Shown here in pieces: positions 1 to 9,255 of a DNA stretch of 64,000 nucleotides. A program made the translations under genes and the position numbers. The notes beneath the pieces are model-generated. The model was not told where the DNA came from. It made no database searches and saw nothing but the letters and a program-made list of their open reading frames with translations. The first letter of the stretch is position 1. The number at the start of each line of letters is the position of its first letter. The stretch comes from Fictibacillus sp. FJAT-27399 (GTDB taxonomy: Bacteria; Bacillota; Bacilli; Bacillales; Fictibacillaceae): NCBI RefSeq assembly GCF_001510655.1, contig NZ_LMVC01000001.1:260574-324573 (forward strand). The letters run 5' to 3'.

Positions 1-282
1 TTAGTGGATGGTTTAAACCATAACCCCAATTTTGTTATTATCGGCGACCGAAAGACATGTAAAGAATTTAAAAACATTGCGTGTACAGAAAATTCTCTCT
101 CAGTCTATGATTTTTACTATAAAAACAATAGAAGTTTAAGTTCTAAAATTTATAAACTTTATTGCACCGGTAAGGTGGATGCTGTAATTTTTCTTAACAG
201 TTATAAATTATTAGGAATTTATGAGCAGTTAAAACAACAAGGATTGATTTTTAACGATAATTTGTTCAGGATCATGGTGTAA
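1..282 (+). CDS. 3' end of an unidentified protein (cut by window edge)
   Basis: The reading frame is open from base 1 to a TAA at 280-282, so this is the C-terminal ~93 residues of a gene that starts outside the window. The fragment alternates short hydrophobic strands with charged helices (VIIGD near the start, DAVIFLNSYKLLG later), which suggests an alpha/beta fold. I do not recognise the family. The GTG at position 4 could be a start, but no ribosome site can be seen. It lies upstream of, and in line with, the polysaccharide genes that follow, so a role in that cluster is possible but only inferred from position. Confidence 0.5.
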   Translation, partial: LVDGLNHNPNFVIIGDRKTCKEFKNIACTENSLSVYDFYYKNNRSLSSKIYKLYCTGKVDAVIFLNSYKLLGIYEQLKQQGLIFNDNLFRIMV

Positions 283-404
283 GATATCTTCTTACTATAA
301 TGCAATCATAGTAATGTATAACTCCGTGGTTTTTTGCCTATACATCCCCTTAATTGCTGAATAGATTAAACTAATACAATGTATTTAAGTTTCGGGGGTG
401 TACG

Positions 405-1088
405 ATGCTTAACACTGGGAATGAACGGATATTAATCATAGCACCACACTCCGATGATGAAGTATTGGGTTGTGGAGGATTGATTGAGAGAGCATGCAGG
501 TTAGGAAATCATGTGAAAGTTGTCATTGCAGCATTAGGAGAAACAACATTCATCCATTCCGGAATGAAAGTGACAGCCGATATTAGAAAAAAGGAACTGT
601 CCGATGCCTTATCGTTTTTGGGTTGTGAAGATTATGAAGTCTTGTTTGAAGATAAAGAAGGGATATTGGACACCATTCCGCAAAAACAATTAGTCTCAAA
701 AATTGATGATATCTTGATGAGTTTTAAACCCTCAATGGTGTTCATACCATATCCGAGTTTTCATCAGGATCATAAGGCGCTTTTTCATGCCTGCATGGCC
801 AGCTTAAGGCCACAGCCTCATCTAAATTATAAGTTGATTGCTATGTATGAGTACCCTTTAATCGTCTGGCAATATCCTCGAATTAACAATGCCGGTGAGC
901 TTTTCTTGGATCTTGGTGAAAAAATAGATATGAAAGTAGAAGCAATGAAAATGCATGTTTCCCAAATCCGTGAGTCTCAACATCTTATTTCACCAGAAAG
1001 TATAAAGAAATGGGCAGAAAAAAGAGGGATGGAGAACGGGTCCCAATATGCTGAGAAATATTATATTTTACGTGCAAAGCTTTTTTAG
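405..1088 (+). CDS. PIG-L family deacetylase (LmbE-like)
   Basis: A 227-residue protein with the zinc-binding signature of the PIG-L/LmbE family: APHSDDE at residues 13-19 (His15, Asp18) and a second motif, HQDH, near residue 120. Family members remove the N-acetyl group from GlcNAc-type sugars on lipids, thiols or nucleotide sugars; the size is typical. The start ATG follows a purine-rich GGGGGTG site. It is followed by a methyltransferase and glycosyltransferases, so it probably deacetylates an amino sugar in a surface glycan rather than acting in bacillithiol synthesis. No signal peptide is seen; it is likely cytosolic. The substrate is inferred from context only. Confidence 0.85.
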   Translation: MLNTGNERILIIAPHSDDEVLGCGGLIERACRLGNHVKVVIAALGETTFIHSGMKVTADIRKKELSDALSFLGCEDYEVLFEDKEGILDTIPQKQLVSKIDDILMSFKPSMVFIPYPSFHQDHKALFHACMASLRPQPHLNYKLIAMYEYPLIVWQYPRINNAGELFLDLGEKIDMKVEAMKMHVSQIRESQHLISPESIKKWAEKRGMENGSQYAEKYYILRAKLF

Positions 1089-1127
1089 CATTCTGCCAGG
1101 AATAAAAGAGTTATTAAGGAGGAATTT

Positions 1128-1748
1128 TTGCTGAATAACTTTTCAATAAGACCCAAAAGCAGAAATTTTGGATTCGATCGGGGAAAACCTATTGATAGAT
1201 TTTATATTGAGAAATTTTTAGAGAATAACCGCGCAGAGATAAAAGGACATGTTCTGGAAGTAGGAGATAATTATTATACGAGGACCTATGGAACTAACGT
1301 TTTGAAAAGCGATGTGCTGAACCTCATTCCTTCACCTGAAGCGACCATTGTAGGTGACTTGGCAACAGGAGAAAATATTCCTCATGAGGTTTTTGACTGT
1401 ATTATACTGACCCAGGTCATTCATGTCATATACGATATTAAAATGGCATTAAACAATACAATAAAAGCGTTAAAACCAGGAGGGACATTGCTGATAACTA
1501 CGACTGGTTTAAGCCCAAGCTGCCGAACAGATTTTCATGGAGACTATTGGAGATTTACGGATACTTCATTGCGGATGCTGTTGAATGAGCTCGTTGATGA
1601 AGAAAAGATAGAGATAGATGTATTTGGCAATGTTGCTGTAGCGAAAGCATTTCTTGACTGTTTGGCCGTTCATGAAATCCCTGAAGCCATTTTAGGCATT
1701 AAGGATGAACATTACCAGGTGATTCTAACTGCAATAGTTAAAAAATAA
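1128..1748 (+). CDS. SAM-dependent methyltransferase (class I-like)
   Basis: A 206-residue protein starting at TTG, placed by a strong AAGGAGGA at 1116-1123. It shows a class I methyltransferase pattern: HVLEVGD (motif I-like, residues ~44-50), then an acidic strand (KSDVLNL), DCIILTQVIH (motif IV region) and LKPGGTLLIT (motif VI-like). Its acceptor is unknown. It lies 39 bp after the PIG-L gene and ends at a clear terminator, so the two probably form a short operon. In this setting it may methylate a sugar or peptide of the surface polymer; that is inference. Confidence 0.8.
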   Translation: MLNNFSIRPKSRNFGFDRGKPIDRFYIEKFLENNRAEIKGHVLEVGDNYYTRTYGTNVLKSDVLNLIPSPEATIVGDLATGENIPHEVFDCIILTQVIHVIYDIKMALNNTIKALKPGGTLLITTTGLSPSCRTDFHGDYWRFTDTSLRMLLNELVDEEKIEIDVFGNVAVAKAFLDCLAVHEIPEAILGIKDEHYQVILTAIVKK

Positions 1749-1753
1749 TGTTT

Positions 1754-1786
1754 AAAAGAGCAAATGATGAATTGCTCTTTTTTTTA
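1754..1786 (+). terminator. Rho-independent terminator
   Basis: A perfect 10-bp stem (AAAAGAGCAA / TTGCTCTTTT) with an 8-nt loop and a run of T follows the methyltransferase stop by a few bases. Confidence 0.9.
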
Positions 1787-1892
1787 TTTGATACAAACAT
1801 CAGTACAATCAGGATTGGAATTAAGTGCATATAAATTAATAAGGAATATTTTTTTTACAGGATATTATAAATTTTAAGAGGTGTTTAAGTAG

Positions 1893-2684
1893 TTGGATAA
1901 AGAAGTGACCATTTTAATACCTTCATTTAATTCAGGAATATATTTAAGAGAAGCTTTAGAGAGTGTGTTTAATCAAACATATCCCTATTGGAAAATTATT
2001 TTAGTGGATGATGCATCAACTGATGATAGCTTGTCCCATGCTGCTGATCTGTTGGAAGATCAAAGAATTACACTTATCAAGAATAAAAAAAACGTCGGCC
2101 AATCTATGTCACAAAACATTGGGCTTGAAAGAATAAATACAGAATTCTTTATGCAATTAGACGCTGATGATTGGCTTCCAGAAAACACACTGGATTTATT
2201 AATGGATACAGCAAGAAATTTACCTGAAGAAGTAGCATTGATTGTTGGCAATGTTATTGAAGTGACAGAAATCAGAAAAAGAAAAAGGTACAGATATGTT
2301 TCTAATGAATGGGACAATATTCTGCAGGAAAAATATGAACTGTTGCTTTCAAACTATATTCCTTGGCCAAAGTTTTACCGAACATCATTGATAAAAAAGA
2401 TGGGCGGATGGGCAGTTAATGACCCGTTTAACGGCAGGCATGCAGAAGATCTTCGTATGTTTTTACGATTAATAGAAGAATACCGTTTTTACTATATACC
2501 ACAAACCATTTTATACTATCGAATACATGCAAGGAATTCCACACATCAAAAAGACGTTTACAGAGAGGCTGTAGAGTGGATCGTACGCGATGCTCTTCAC
2601 CGGTGGGGAAATGAATATGAACCAGTATTTAAGGAAATTAGAGGCGGTTGGAGAGTAGTTAAAAAGTTAAACCGGATTGAATAG
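1893..2684 (+). CDS. GT2 family glycosyltransferase (paralogue 1)
   Basis: A 263-residue GT-A glycosyltransferase. The start is TTG at 1893 behind GAGGTG. It carries the usual GT2 pattern: TILIPSFNSG at the N-terminus, DDASTDDS near residue 40, the metal-binding DADDW near residue 92, and a C-terminal acceptor region with a GGW motif followed by HAEDLRMFLRL. It is clearly paralogous to the proteins encoded at 2700 and 9950. It has no membrane segment, so it is a soluble inverting transferase using a UDP- or TDP-sugar. The donor and acceptor cannot be read from sequence. Confidence 0.9.
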   Translation: MDKEVTILIPSFNSGIYLREALESVFNQTYPYWKIILVDDASTDDSLSHAADLLEDQRITLIKNKKNVGQSMSQNIGLERINTEFFMQLDADDWLPENTLDLLMDTARNLPEEVALIVGNVIEVTEIRKRKRYRYVSNEWDNILQEKYELLLSNYIPWPKFYRTSLIKKMGGWAVNDPFNGRHAEDLRMFLRLIEEYRFYYIPQTILYYRIHARNSTHQKDVYREAVEWIVRDALHRWGNEYEPVFKEIRGGWRVVKKLNRIE

Positions 2685-2699
2685 GAAGGGTTGGTGAAA

Positions 2700-3497
2700 A
2701 TGGACGAAAAAGTAACGGTTCTAATCCCCTCGTATAACCCTGGCAAGTATTTAAGAAATGCAATAGAGAGTGTAATTAACCAGACGCATCAAGGCTGGAA
2801 AATGGTCATCGTAGACGATGCTTCGACTGATGATAGTTTATCAACGATACAGGACTATCTATCCGATCCCCGTATAGTCCTTATAAAAAACAAGCAAAAT
2901 TTAGGACAGTCCAAAACCCAAAACGCTGGTTTAGAGCAAATAGATACTCTTTTTACAATAATGCTGGATAGTGATGACTGGTTTTTTCCAGACACACTTG
3001 AAATTCTGATGAATGAGGCGGAAAGGTTGCCCGATGAGGTAGCATTGATCTGCGGCAAAAAAACAATTGTATTAGAAAATGATCAGGGTGAAGTGGTATA
3101 TAAGATGCTGGATATAAAGGGTCGTTCATATGAAGATCCTTATGAATTTTTGTTGGAAAATTTTGTTCCATATCCCCGTTTTTACCGAACATCCGCGCTT
3201 AAAAACGTAGGAGGCTGGCCAACAGATGACCCATACGAGGGGCGTTATCTGGAAGACCGTCGCATGGATGTCCTTTTGATTAAAGATTATAAAATTCGAT
3301 GGATCGATAAAATGCTCTATAATTATAGAAAACATATCAACAACGTAACGGTTAATAAGAAGGCTATTTTAAATGAGATGATTAAATGGAATATTCATTA
3401 TGCATTAAATAAATGGGGAAATGAGTTTGAGCCACAATTCTCAATAAATAAAAACGGCTGGGTTGAATTGAGTTCACTTATTCCAGTAAAAACATAG
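2700..3497 (+). CDS. GT2 family glycosyltransferase (paralogue 2)
   Basis: A 265-residue GT2 enzyme. I chose ATG 2700, 9 nt after AGGAAGGG; in-frame TTG 2691 and GTG 2694 are also possible. Motifs: VTVLIPSYNPG, DDASTDDS, LDSDDW (metal site), RFYRTSAL and GGWPTDDP in the acceptor region. The copy at 9950 shares almost all these blocks, so the two are recent duplicates; the gene at 1893 is more distant. It starts 15 bp after that gene stops and ends at a terminator shared with the convergent operon. Function: sequential sugar transfer to a surface glycan (inferred). Confidence 0.9.
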   Translation: MDEKVTVLIPSYNPGKYLRNAIESVINQTHQGWKMVIVDDASTDDSLSTIQDYLSDPRIVLIKNKQNLGQSKTQNAGLEQIDTLFTIMLDSDDWFFPDTLEILMNEAERLPDEVALICGKKTIVLENDQGEVVYKMLDIKGRSYEDPYEFLLENFVPYPRFYRTSALKNVGGWPTDDPYEGRYLEDRRMDVLLIKDYKIRWIDKMLYNYRKHINNVTVNKKAILNEMIKWNIHYALNKWGNEFEPQFSINKNGWVELSSLIPVKT

Positions 3498-3530
3498 CAT
3501 AGACCCCATTTTCCAATCCGTATAAAAAGA

Positions 3531-3583
3531 CTGTCTCAAGAAGTTCGTTTCAAAACGATCTGAATGAGGCAGCCTTCTTTTTT
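3531..3583. terminator. Terminator between convergent operons
   Basis: An 8-bp stem (CTGTCTCA 3531-3538 with TGAGGCAG 3565-3572, one G-T pair) followed by a T-rich run. It lies between the GT2 gene and the oppositely directed decarboxylase gene. Confidence 0.75.
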
Positions 3584-3630
3584 ATTTGGTTGATTTCCGG
3601 AGTTGTCAGCTCTTCCACGTCTTGATTCAT

Positions 3631-4587
3631 TTAGTTACTAAAAGAGGATTTATAAACATTTATTGTTCTTCCTAATCCTTCTTCCAGGCTTACCTTAGGT
3701 TCCCAATCAAGAATTTTTTTTGCTTTGTCAATGTTTGGCCGTCTTTGTTTAGGGTCATCTTTTGGCAGAGGGAGAAATACAATATCACTAGAGGAATTTG
3801 TGAGTTCTTTTATTAATTTAGCTAGATTTAAAACGGTAATCTCATTTGGATTACCTATATTTATAATTTCTCCGTTTGCGGCATCATTCTTCATCATTAA
3901 CATAATTGCACGGATGGTGTCGTCTACATAGCAAAATGACCTTGACTGTGAGCCATCTCCATAAACAGTAATTTCCTCTCCCTTTATGGCCTGATTTACA
4001 AAATTAGAAATTACACGTCCATCGTCATTTCGCAAACCAGCGGAATACGTGTTAAATATCCGGGCAACCTTGATTTTCACCCCGAAGAGGCTGTGGTATA
4101 AATAACAAAACACTTCCCCAAGCCGTTTGCCTTCATCATAGCAGGCTCTCGGTCCCCAGGTATTAACATTGCCCCTGTAATCTTCCGTCTGAGGATGGAT
4201 TTCTGGGTCGCCATAAACTTCACTTGTACTTAAATATACCATTTTGGCATTATGAGTTTTAGTGAGTTCTAACATGTTTTTCGTTCCAATAGTGTTGATT
4301 TCAATGGTCTCAAAAGGATATTTTTGATAGTATTTGGGGGATGCAGGAGAAGCGAGGTGATAAATTTGGTCTATGTCTGTTATTTCCTTTAATGGAAAGA
4401 GGTTATCAGAGCAAACATCAAGTTTTATAAAGGTGAAGTTTGGATGAGCATTTAACTTAACAATATTTTGCACCCTGCCGGTAGAAAGATTATCAATTCC
4501 TATAATGCAGCAGCCTTCGGATAAAAGAGTTTCTGCCAGCTGATATCCCAAGAAACCGGCCACTCCGGTAATAATTATTTTTTTCAA
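3631..4587 (-). CDS. UDP-glucuronate decarboxylase-like NAD-dependent epimerase (UDP-xylose synthase type)
   Basis: A 318-residue extended short-chain dehydrogenase. I place the start at TTG 4587, 9 nt after GAGAGGTG; GTG 4599 is in frame but has no ribosome site. Residues near the N-terminus give the NAD-binding GVAGFLG; STSEVYGDP and the YDEGKR active-site motif (Tyr-x3-Lys) are typical of UDP-glucuronate decarboxylases (UXS/ArnA family). It should turn UDP-glucuronate into UDP-xylose (or the 4-keto product). It directly follows the UDP-glucose dehydrogenase, which makes its substrate, with a 23-bp gap. It is the last gene of a five-gene leftward operon. Confidence 0.85.
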   Translation of the reverse strand: MKKIIITGVAGFLGYQLAETLLSEGCCIIGIDNLSTGRVQNIVKLNAHPNFTFIKLDVCSDNLFPLKEITDIDQIYHLASPASPKYYQKYPFETIEINTIGTKNMLELTKTHNAKMVYLSTSEVYGDPEIHPQTEDYRGNVNTWGPRACYDEGKRLGEVFCYLYHSLFGVKIKVARIFNTYSAGLRNDDGRVISNFVNQAIKGEEITVYGDGSQSRSFCYVDDTIRAIMLMMKNDAANGEIINIGNPNEITVLNLAKLIKELTNSSSDIVFLPLPKDDPKQRRPNIDKAKKILDWEPKVSLEEGLGRTINVYKSSFSN

Positions 4588-4610
4588 TGCACCTATCACC
4601 TCTCAAGTGA

Positions 4611-5900
4611 TTAATTGTAACCTATTCCTTCATAAATATAGCCAATAGATCTCATCTCTGCTGTATTGAGCATATTTCTCCCGTCAAAAATAATAGGGGA
4701 ATTCATTTTATTTTTTATACCTGCCCAATTTATATTTTTATATTGCGGCCAGTCAGTACAGATTAATATTGCATCTGCATTTGTGATTGCTTCTTCTGCA
4801 GAATCTTTTTGACATACAGTATCCGTTAGATTGCCAGGGAGTTTAGCAACGGGATCGTGTACTTCAACAATTGCTCCTTCATTTATTAAGTTTTGTATGA
4901 TCTTCAAGGATGGCGATTGTCTTATATCATCTGTTTGAGCCTTAAAGGAAAGACCCAATACAGCAATTTTTTTTGCTGCCAAGCTGATTAATCTTGTTTT
5001 TACTTTTTTAAAGAGGTAGCCCGGCTGGTTCTCATTAATAGCATGAACTTTCTCGAGAATTGAAAGATCTATATTATTTTTCTTTGCAGTATCGATCAAA
5101 GCCAGCACATCTTTTGGAAAACAAGATCCCCCATAGCCAATACCAGCTTCTAAAAATAATTGGCCGATTCTTAAATCCAATCCAACCCCTTTAGCCACAT
5201 CTTGGACATTAATATGCAATTTGTCACAAAGGATGGCTATTTCGTTAATGAATGAAATTTTAGTTGCTAAAAATGAATTAGCAGTATATTTAATTAATTC
5301 TGCAGCACTTGGTGTAGTAACAATAAATGGTGATTTTATTCCCTTATAGAGTTCTTGAAGGAGTGCGGTTGCTTTGTCATTTTCACTTCCAAGTATTATT
5401 CGGTCTGGATAAAGGGCATCGTGTAAAGCATTGCCTTCTCTTAAAAACTCTGGATTTGATAATACATCAAAAGAGACAGGATCTTTCTTGGTATTTTCGA
5501 TCCACAGCTTAACTTGTTTAGACGTTCCCGCGGGCACAGTGCTTTTGATGACGATTATTTTGTATTCATTCAGGTTTGAAGCGATAAATTCAGAAGCTTC
5601 CCGTAAAAAGTGCAAATTGGCACTTCCATCTTGATTTTGCGGAGTACCGACACAGATGAAAATAAGGTTATTATCTTTTATAGCTCTTTGATGATCATTT
5701 TCAAATGTGATTTTTCCAGAAACTAAGTGCTTTGTTAATAGCGTTTCTAAACCGGGTTCGTAAAAAAAAAGTTTTCCTTTCTGTAAATCATTAATTTTCT
5801 TTTGATCAACATCTATCACTGTTACCGAATGTCCCAATTCAGCAAATAGTAAACCAGTAGTTGTTCCTACATAACCTGCCCCAATGATTAAAACATTCAA
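4611..5900 (-). CDS. ugd: UDP-glucose 6-dehydrogenase
   Basis: A 429-residue UDP-glucose/GDP-mannose dehydrogenase (TuaD/Ugd family, normal length). It starts at TTG, preceded by GGGGGTG. Motifs: NAD-binding GAGYVG at residues 7-12, VGTPQ in the Rossmann domain, catalytic Cys in GGSCFPKD near residue 257, and the C-terminal UDP-binding domain with FKAQTDDIRQSPS. It oxidises UDP-glucose to UDP-glucuronate with two NAD+. Paired with the decarboxylase downstream, it forms a UDP-xylose route. TuaD in B. subtilis serves teichuronic acid, but no teichuronic genes are visible here. Confidence 0.93.
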   Translation of the reverse strand: MNVLIIGAGYVGTTTGLLFAELGHSVTVIDVDQKKINDLQKGKLFFYEPGLETLLTKHLVSGKITFENDHQRAIKDNNLIFICVGTPQNQDGSANLHFLREASEFIASNLNEYKIIVIKSTVPAGTSKQVKLWIENTKKDPVSFDVLSNPEFLREGNALHDALYPDRIILGSENDKATALLQELYKGIKSPFIVTTPSAAELIKYTANSFLATKISFINEIAILCDKLHINVQDVAKGVGLDLRIGQLFLEAGIGYGGSCFPKDVLALIDTAKKNNIDLSILEKVHAINENQPGYLFKKVKTRLISLAAKKIAVLGLSFKAQTDDIRQSPSLKIIQNLINEGAIVEVHDPVAKLPGNLTDTVCQKDSAEEAITNADAILICTDWPQYKNINWAGIKNKMNSPIIFDGRNMLNTAEMRSIGYIYEGIGYN

Positions 5901-6006
5901 TGAAACACCCCCGTTAAATTTCAGCTATTCTAAAATATGAATGTAACCAATAAAAGGAAACGGCTATAGCTAAAATTAAACACTGTCCCGGACTTGAAAT
6001 CTGTAA

Positions 6007-7008
6007 TTAGTCTTTATATTTTTTAAAGACATGCCGGTTTTCACTAAAGGGGTTAGTAATCTCAGAACGTGCTAAATCATTATTTTTAAAAATATTACGT
6101 ATTTTATCGCTTACTAATCTGCCGTTATCAAAGTAATCATAACTCCATGGAATGTTTGATAAATCCCGATGGCCATGATTTTCTAACAATCTCTGATATT
6201 CATTGAGTATGTTAATACCGTGAATTGATGTGTCATTGTTTATTAAATACAAGGTGTCAGATATATAAGGCAGTCCGGAAAAATGAAAAAATCGTAAAGG
6301 TTGGTCATTTACCTTATAGTTATCGCTTGTTTTTGTAATATTTCTTTCAAATAGATTCCAATACGCAACATTGTATCCCGGGTGTTTTAAATTCATGACT
6401 TTATCAAAAAAAACAGGGGCAAGATCCATCCACTTTTGTTCATTGAATAACCCTCTTGGAGGATCGGTATAACAGTATTGATTGAGCCGATCACACCACC
6501 AATCCAAAAAAAACTGACATTCTGTAGATCGCTTGAGCGCGATAAAACCAGTATTGAAATTTCCGGAGTTCAAGAGTGCGAATTCCCCAAATAAATGGGC
6601 TGGATTTTTTACTGGATTTAAAATATGTGGAGTTAAAACAATAGAATGTAAGCGAAGGGTATCCTCAACCTCTATGAAAGGTCCAAAAACCAGGGTATCA
6701 CTATCCAGGTAAACGACATGTTCTTCTTTTGGATACTTTTGAAAAATATATTGGAACAGCTGTCCTTTACAGAACCCTGCTGTTTCATATTGACTATATT
6801 TAAATATGGTATGTTCAAAATTAAGATGTCCCATATCTTTCGCTAAAACGATTTCATCAAACAGGTCTAATTTCCTTATAGAAACAGGAAGATTTTTTTC
6901 GATCAAACAGACGACCATCTTTGATTCTGGATTATACTTTTTAATGGATTGTGCTAATGTCTTGGCCATAGCAAGGTGGTTCAGGCAAACAGAAGTACAG
7001 AAAATCAA
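6007..7008 (-). CDS. GT8-like sugar transferase (paralogue A)
   Basis: A 333-residue protein that looks like a retaining GT-A glycosyltransferase: an N-terminal MIFCTSVCLNHLA block, the DxD motif inside VYLDSDT near residue 102, and a late NVAYWN block followed by FHFSG, where the His would be the second metal ligand in GT8-type enzymes. The TTG start overlaps the stop of the upstream paralogue by four bases, so translation is coupled. The two are tandem duplicates. The exact sugar is unknown. About 106 bp separate it from ugd with no terminator seen. Confidence 0.75.
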   Translation of the reverse strand: MIFCTSVCLNHLAMAKTLAQSIKKYNPESKMVVCLIEKNLPVSIRKLDLFDEIVLAKDMGHLNFEHTIFKYSQYETAGFCKGQLFQYIFQKYPKEEHVVYLDSDTLVFGPFIEVEDTLRLHSIVLTPHILNPVKNPAHLFGEFALLNSGNFNTGFIALKRSTECQFFLDWWCDRLNQYCYTDPPRGLFNEQKWMDLAPVFFDKVMNLKHPGYNVAYWNLFERNITKTSDNYKVNDQPLRFFHFSGLPYISDTLYLINNDTSIHGINILNEYQRLLENHGHRDLSNIPWSYDYFDNGRLVSDKIRNIFKNNDLARSEITNPFSENRHVFKKYKD

Positions 7009-8024
7009 TGTTTTCTCACCTGCGTTTTTCGTATTTTTAACCGTTTAATGGCTTTATTGGTTAGTGAATAGGGGTTTGTAGTATGTGCCTCTAATTCAGA
7101 ATTATATTTAAATACTGATCGTGATTTATCTTCTATCCGTTCACCATGATCAAAAAAATTATAGCTCCATTCAAAATGGGTAGGATAGAGGTTTTCATTT
7201 TCCTCCATTAGAGCAATGTATTGATGTACAACTTTATATATAGACGGATTGTCTGGAAGGTTATCCCGGAGAAAATGTAATGTTGAAAAATGAAAAAATC
7301 GAAAAGGTTCACCGTTAGCATAATATACGCCATCTTTCATGCTGATGTTGCGCTGGTTTATATTCCAGAACGCCACATTATAACCGTCATGTTTCAGCAC
7401 ATAAATCTTATCAAACAACATTAAGGCTGCTGTTAGCCATCTCTGGTCGGTAAACAGTCCTTGTTCCGCATCATTAAAAGCATAGCGTTCAAGTCTTGCT
7501 GTCCACCAATCCAGCATTGCTTCTGCTTCCATTGAACGTTTAACTCCAATGTACCCGCCGTTAATGATCCCGACTCTCAGAATTAAAATTTCTGCATTTT
7601 CCCCCCAAATGGTGTATGTGTTTTTTGGCGGTTCATTATAATGGGGAGTCAATACAATGGAATGCGTTTTAAAGGCAGCAAATACTTCATCAAAACGGGA
7701 AAACACTTGAGTATCTGAATCAATATAACTGAAAAATTCCACATCTTTATACTTGCTGTAGACATATTTCATAAGTTGTCCTTTACAAGCACATGCCGCT
7801 TCGTATTGATTATATTTAAATATAGTGGTTTCAAAGTTTGTAAAGCCCATGTCCTTAGCCAATACCACTTCATGAAAATCTTGGTCATCCAATAAATGGG
7901 CAGGCATGCTTTTTTCTAGTAAACAAATAACCAATTTACTTTCCGGCATATGCTCTTTTAGTGAATTGGCCAATACCTTTGCCTTTGCCAAATGATTTAA
8001 ACAGACGGATGTACAAAAAATCAT
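7005..8024 (-). CDS. GT8-like sugar transferase (paralogue B)
   Basis: A 339-residue paralogue of the neighbouring gene, with the same opening block (MIFCTSVCLNHLA), a DxD in YIDSDT near residue 103, the NGGYIGVKRS segment and a C-terminal NVAFWN...FHFS pair. ATG 8024 follows AAGGTGATG. It lies 13 bp after the nucleotidyltransferase gene and overlaps the next gene, so the three are co-transcribed. A retaining glycosyltransferase is the best guess; the similarity to GT8 is by pattern only, not by close identity to a characterised enzyme. Confidence 0.75.
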   Translation of the reverse strand: MIFCTSVCLNHLAKAKVLANSLKEHMPESKLVICLLEKSMPAHLLDDQDFHEVVLAKDMGFTNFETTIFKYNQYEAACACKGQLMKYVYSKYKDVEFFSYIDSDTQVFSRFDEVFAAFKTHSIVLTPHYNEPPKNTYTIWGENAEILILRVGIINGGYIGVKRSMEAEAMLDWWTARLERYAFNDAEQGLFTDQRWLTAALMLFDKIYVLKHDGYNVAFWNINQRNISMKDGVYYANGEPFRFFHFSTLHFLRDNLPDNPSIYKVVHQYIALMEENENLYPTHFEWSYNFFDHGERIEDKSRSVFKYNSELEAHTTNPYSLTNKAIKRLKIRKTQVRKH

Positions 8025-8037
8025 ATTTCACATCACC

Positions 8038-9063
8038 TTACTTGGAAATTATTTTAGTGTCATCAAAAAAAATGCATTCAATGGAAGTGTTTTCTATGTG
8101 CAGTTTATCGATTTTTGTCCCTTTTCCGAAAATACTATGAGTTATTAAAGAAGAGACATCACTTACATAAACATTTTCCAGAATTATACTGTCTTGAATC
8201 CTACAGTTATCTATAACGGCACCCTGTGAAACTGATACATACGGACCTATTGTCGAATTTGTTAGCACACAGTTTTTATCAATATGAACGGGCGGAATCA
8301 ACTTGCAGTTTTTGATGATGGTTGAAGGGTCTGTAGTCTCCTCTGATCGATTCAGGGAATCTAAAACCCATCGGTTGGCTTCTAACCATCGTTCTATTGT
8401 GCCTACATCTGAATATTCCTTATTTGTAACTTGGTAAGAGATATTATATTGATGATTGATTAACCATTGAATGGCGTCAGTAATTTCGTATTCTCCCCTT
8501 GAGGAGGGCTGTATATGGTTAATGGCAGTGAGCACGTTGGAGTCAAACGCATAAGCTCCAATTATGGCAAGATTGGATGCTGAATTTTTTGGTTTTTCTT
8601 CCACTTTAATGATCTGGTTGTTTTCTACATGGGCGATTCCAAATTCACTAGGATTAGAGACCTTCGTAATCATAACAGCACCGTTGACTGAACTAGACAG
8701 GATAGCTTCTTTAAGGGATAAAAGCGATTCATTGATTAGGTTATCTCCTAATAAAAGAATAAATGGTTCGGTCTTCAAAAAATCCGATGCTTGCCTTACC
8801 GCATCTCCAATACCTTTTGCTTTCGGCTGATAAATAAGTGTAATTGAAGTATTGTCGGCTCGTCGATTATCTATATACTCACAAATATCTTTTTGTAAAG
8901 GGTTTAATACAATGCCAATTTCGTTTATGCCTATTTTTTTCAGGCTTTCAATACAATATTCTAGTAAGGGCTTATTAGCAACTGGTATTAAAGTTTTTGC
9001 CCTTGCTAGTGAAAAGGGCCGAAGTCTAGTACCTTTTCCGGCTACTAATATTAATCCTTTCAA
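8038..9063 (-). CDS. Glucose-1-phosphate thymidylyltransferase-like nucleotidyltransferase (long form)
   Basis: A 341-residue sugar-phosphate nucleotidyltransferase. The start is TTG 9063 (MKGLILVAGKGTRLRP), placed by GGTGGTG seven bases upstream. The N-terminal ~235 residues have the GxGTRLRP pyrophosphorylase signature, LIPVANKPLLEY and LLLGDN; the last ~90 have hexapeptide-like strands (IDNCRIQDSIILENV). The long form with a left-handed helix differs from the short RmlA of the sps operon. It makes an NDP-sugar, most likely dTDP- or UDP-glucose. First gene of the leftward operon; the divergent gap upstream holds possible sporulation promoters. Confidence 0.85.
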   Translation of the reverse strand: MKGLILVAGKGTRLRPFSLARAKTLIPVANKPLLEYCIESLKKIGINEIGIVLNPLQKDICEYIDNRRADNTSITLIYQPKAKGIGDAVRQASDFLKTEPFILLLGDNLINESLLSLKEAILSSSVNGAVMITKVSNPSEFGIAHVENNQIIKVEEKPKNSASNLAIIGAYAFDSNVLTAINHIQPSSRGEYEITDAIQWLINHQYNISYQVTNKEYSDVGTIERWLEANRWVLDSLNRSEETTDPSTIIKNCKLIPPVHIDKNCVLTNSTIGPYVSVSQGAVIDNCRIQDSIILENVYVSDVSSLITHSIFGKGTKIDKLHIENTSIECIFFDDTKIISK

Positions 9064-9099
9064 TAAAAAAACACCACCAGACTGATTAAATAGTATTGT

Positions 9100-9170
9100 A
9101 TCTATCATCAAAATATATGTTAAATTATGCATTTATACTGAAAAACGTTACATAAATAGGTGATGTCATA
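9100..9170. promoter_or_regulatory. Divergent promoter region, possibly sporulation sigma
   Basis: In the 190-bp gap between divergent operons. On the plus strand AC-N15-CATATGGAT (9139-9166 area) resembles a SigK site with one off-consensus base. On the minus strand an ATATA box lies 12-13 bp from GATACAAT, SigE-like. Both are weak matches and the assignment is inference. Confidence 0.3.
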
Positions 9171-9255
9171 TGGATATAAAAATCTATTATATGCCCAACC
9201 AATTTGTAGCTTTTGGAATAATTTAAAAGAAAAAGAGGAAGGTGAGAGCAAATAA

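Noticed and set aside
4-282. Complete small gene starting at GTG 4
   Set aside because: The frame is open to the window edge and no ribosome site can be seen, so it is treated as a cut gene end.
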